Shown: in pieces, positions 62,527 through 64,000 of the stretch
Layout: the number at the start of each line of letters is the position of its first letter
How positions within the stretch are numbered: position 1 is the first letter of the stretch
Assembly: GCA_016201405.1 (NCBI GenBank)
Contig: JACQCZ010000017.1
Location: 124,001-188,000 of the forward strand
DNA: 64,000 bases
Origin: Candidatus Acetothermia bacterium
GTDB taxonomy: Bacteria > Bipolaricaulota > Bipolaricaulia > RBG-16-55-9
Direction: 5' to 3'
Program-made: the position numbers and the translations under genes
The notes under the pieces: generated by a model
The model's input: only the letters and a program-made list of their open reading frames with translations
What the model was told of the DNA's origin: nothing
The model's database searches: none

Positions 62527-63884
62527 AGCGGGAGGCTGAACGTAAATGTAGCCCCTTGCCCGGGAGGGCTCTCTGCCCAGATTGTGCCCCCATGAGCCTC
62601 CACCAGCTGCTTGACGACGGCCAGACCCAGCCCCGACCCGCCGCTCACGCGGGCGCGTGAGGCATCCCCACGCCAGAAGCGCTCAAAGACGTTGGGAAGA
62701 TCTTTTTCGGGGATGCCTGATCCCGTATCCGAGACGCTTATCAAAATATTCTCACCCTGACTCCAGCCTTTGACGGTCACTTTGCCGCCCTCCGGGGTAT
62801 AACGCTGAGCGTTGCTGAGCAAATTGAGCAAGACCTGATTGATCCGGGCTGGATCAACTTCCGCGATCAGCTCCTCGGCTGGGAGCTCGACCAAAAGCTC
62901 TATTTTGCGGGATTTGAACTGAGGCTGGATGGTCTCCGTGACATGGCCCACTAAGCGGTGGAGGTCTGTCTTTTGACGATCCAATGGCAGCTCGCCCGCC
63001 TCAGCCAAGCTCAATTCCTGCAGATCACGGATCAGATGGCTCAGTAATAGACTCTTTTCGTGAATGGACGCGATCTTATCCGGAGTAGGCTGGTAAATTC
63101 CATCGAGAATCGCCTGGAGATTGCCCTGGATGAGTGTGAGCGGGGTGCGAAGCTCATGGGCGATATCGGCAATCATATCTCGCCGCAGTCGCTCCGAGCG
63201 GCTCAGCTTATTGCTCATCGTATTGAAGGCATCTCCAAGTTGGCCCAGCGCATCCGGAGAATGAATATCCACTTTCTGCTCCAGCTCGCCTTGTGATATT
63301 TTGGCCGATGCGTTAGCTAGCTGGCGAAGCGGACGCGTAATTTGGCGGGTGAGCCAGAGGGCAAATCCCAGCCCCACGATTGCTGCCACAATTCCGCCAA
63401 AGATAATTGTGCGGTTGATGGCATTGAGAAAGCCGCTCTCCAGAGGTGTGGGTGCTGTGTATCCGGGTGAGACAAGCAGCATTCCCTGGGTCTGATCCAA
63501 AAAGGTGACCGGCGCGACGGCTACATACGTCGAATCTGCAAGTTTCCCGATTAGCTTGTCGTCCAAAGCAGCCATGATCTTTCCATCGGGGCCAGCGAGA
63601 ACCAGGCTCTTACCTAAGGGGTCATCTGGAGGCATCTGTCGCACAAGCAAATCAAAGGTCTGGATGCCGTTCTGCTGGGCGAGCACATTGTTGATTAAAC
63701 GCGAAAAGTGCTGCACATTTCGTAATCGAAATTCTTTGTTGAATTCATTGAAGCGATCGATGATCACTCCATTGGTAAGCACATAAATAAGAGTCAAGGC
63801 AACTACAATAAGAATCGCAAACGAACCAAAAATCTTGATGCCAAAGGGAATCTTCTCAAACAGGGTGTGGAATGGACGTATCAT
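62490..63884 (-). CDS. Sensor histidine kinase, BaeS/PhoR-like
   Basis: A protein of 464 residues. It has a first membrane segment (about 17-38), an extracytoplasmic part to about 165, a second membrane segment (TIIFGGIVAAIVGLGFALWL), a HAMP domain, and AHELRTPLTLIQGNL with the phospho-accepting His. The ATPase N-box is NLLSNAQRYTPEGG, with DTGSGIP and GGSGLGLAVV. The ATG overlaps the response regulator stop (ATGA), so both come from one transcript. Confidence 0.93.
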   Translation of the reverse strand: MIRPFHTLFEKIPFGIKIFGSFAILIVVALTLIYVLTNGVIIDRFNEFNKEFRLRNVQHFSRLINNVLAQQNGIQTFDLLVRQMPPDDPLGKSLVLAGPDGKIMAALDDKLIGKLADSTYVAVAPVTFLDQTQGMLLVSPGYTAPTPLESGFLNAINRTIIFGGIVAAIVGLGFALWLTRQITRPLRQLANASAKISQGELEQKVDIHSPDALGQLGDAFNTMSNKLSRSERLRRDMIADIAHELRTPLTLIQGNLQAILDGIYQPTPDKIASIHEKSLLLSHLIRDLQELSLAEAGELPLDRQKTDLHRLVGHVTETIQPQFKSRKIELLVELPAEELIAEVDPARINQVLLNLLSNAQRYTPEGGKVTVKGWSQGENILISVSDTGSGIPEKDLPNVFERFWRGDASRARVSGGSGLGLAVVKQLVEAHGGTIWAESPPGQGATFTFSLPLQPSLPAEVVPA

Positions 63885-64000
63885 GCTTCTGGCCTGACAA
63901 ATTTATAGCCAATCCCCGGCACAGTCAAGATCCAATGAGGGCTGCGTGAGTCATCGCCCATCTTCTTGCGCAGATTCTTGATGTGAGTATCAACGGCACG
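63881..64000 (-). CDS. OmpR-type response regulator (C-terminal part, cut by the window edge)
   Basis: Only the last 39 residues are inside the window: RAVDTHIKNLRKKMGDD, then PHWILTVPGIGYKFVRPEA. This is the end of an OmpR/PhoB winged-helix DNA-binding domain, with the recognition helix and wing. It overlaps the kinase gene by 3 bases and must be its partner. Confidence 0.9.
   Translation of the reverse strand, partial: RAVDTHIKNLRKKMGDDSRSPHWILTVPGIGYKFVRPEA

Overview
The window is a gene-dense bacterial chromosome segment from what looks like a deep-branching, uncultivated lineage. The translation genes are bacterial (rplU-rpmA-obgE, infC-rpmI-rplT, two-subunit glycyl-tRNA synthetase), and fatty-acid synthesis uses FabG and FabI. 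Several central enzymes are instead of the type common in archaea: ApgM-type phosphoglycerate mutase, DhnA-type class I aldolase, and an AspRS without the bacterial insertion domain. No rRNA or tRNA gene is visible, so the phylum cannot be named from this window; Bipolaricaulota/Acetothermia-like lineages are only a guess. Start codons are ATG, GTG and TTG, with AUU for infC, and TGA is a normal stop.

Layout. 0.1-1.5 kb: SRPBCC protein and TIGR01777 epimerase. 1.6-7.0 kb: an acquired-looking island with a restriction-modification operon (putative restriction enzyme, circularly permuted C5-cytosine methyltransferase, Vsr), an insertion sequence with a transposase broken by one TGA, a small zinc-ribbon protein, and a Panacea-type toxin-antitoxin pair. 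7.1-11.3 kb: DUF885 protein, orphan ABC ATPase and a secreted protein. 11.4-18.7 kb: housekeeping genes (ArfB, YcaQ-like, ApgM, superoxide dismutase, FabG, two metallo-beta-lactamase-fold proteins, RNase HII). 18.8-27.1 kb: translation block (metG, rplU, a Prp-like protein, rpmA, obgE, infC, rpmI, rplT, glyQ, glyS). 27.1-33 kb: a secreted protein, then ferredoxin, double GNAT and C45 Ntn-hydrolase facing an operon of RLAN domain, RimK-like ATP-grasp and GNAT. 33.2-41.3 kb: a giant secreted beta-helix repeat protein, a secreted nuclease-like/PKD/lamin-tail protein, an esterase and a tiny lipoprotein. 41.3-53 kb: Maf, YwbE, HI0933 flavoprotein, cupredoxin, acyl-CoA synthetase, cold-shock protein, aldolase, fumarase/aspartase, Nudix, FabI, AspRS and a CAP-domain protein. 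53.3-64 kb: carA-carB-cyclase operon behind an apparent transcription attenuator, RidA plus thioredoxin/DUF255 protein, MFS exporter, and a histidine kinase with the end of its response regulator.

The most unusual items are: (1) the attenuator-like carAB leader with three mutually exclusive structures and a PyrR-like loop; (2) the Prp homologue lacking both catalytic residues beside an L27 that needs no processing; (3) the permuted methyltransferase operon, whose promoter seems to borrow its -35 box from the neighbouring IS end; (4) the roughly 1,880-residue beta-helix protein; (5) the split RLAN/RimK/GNAT plus C45 hydrolase neighbourhood, a candidate amide-forming pathway. A family of dispersed GTCATTCCCGC-type palindromic repeats marks at least four intergenic gaps.
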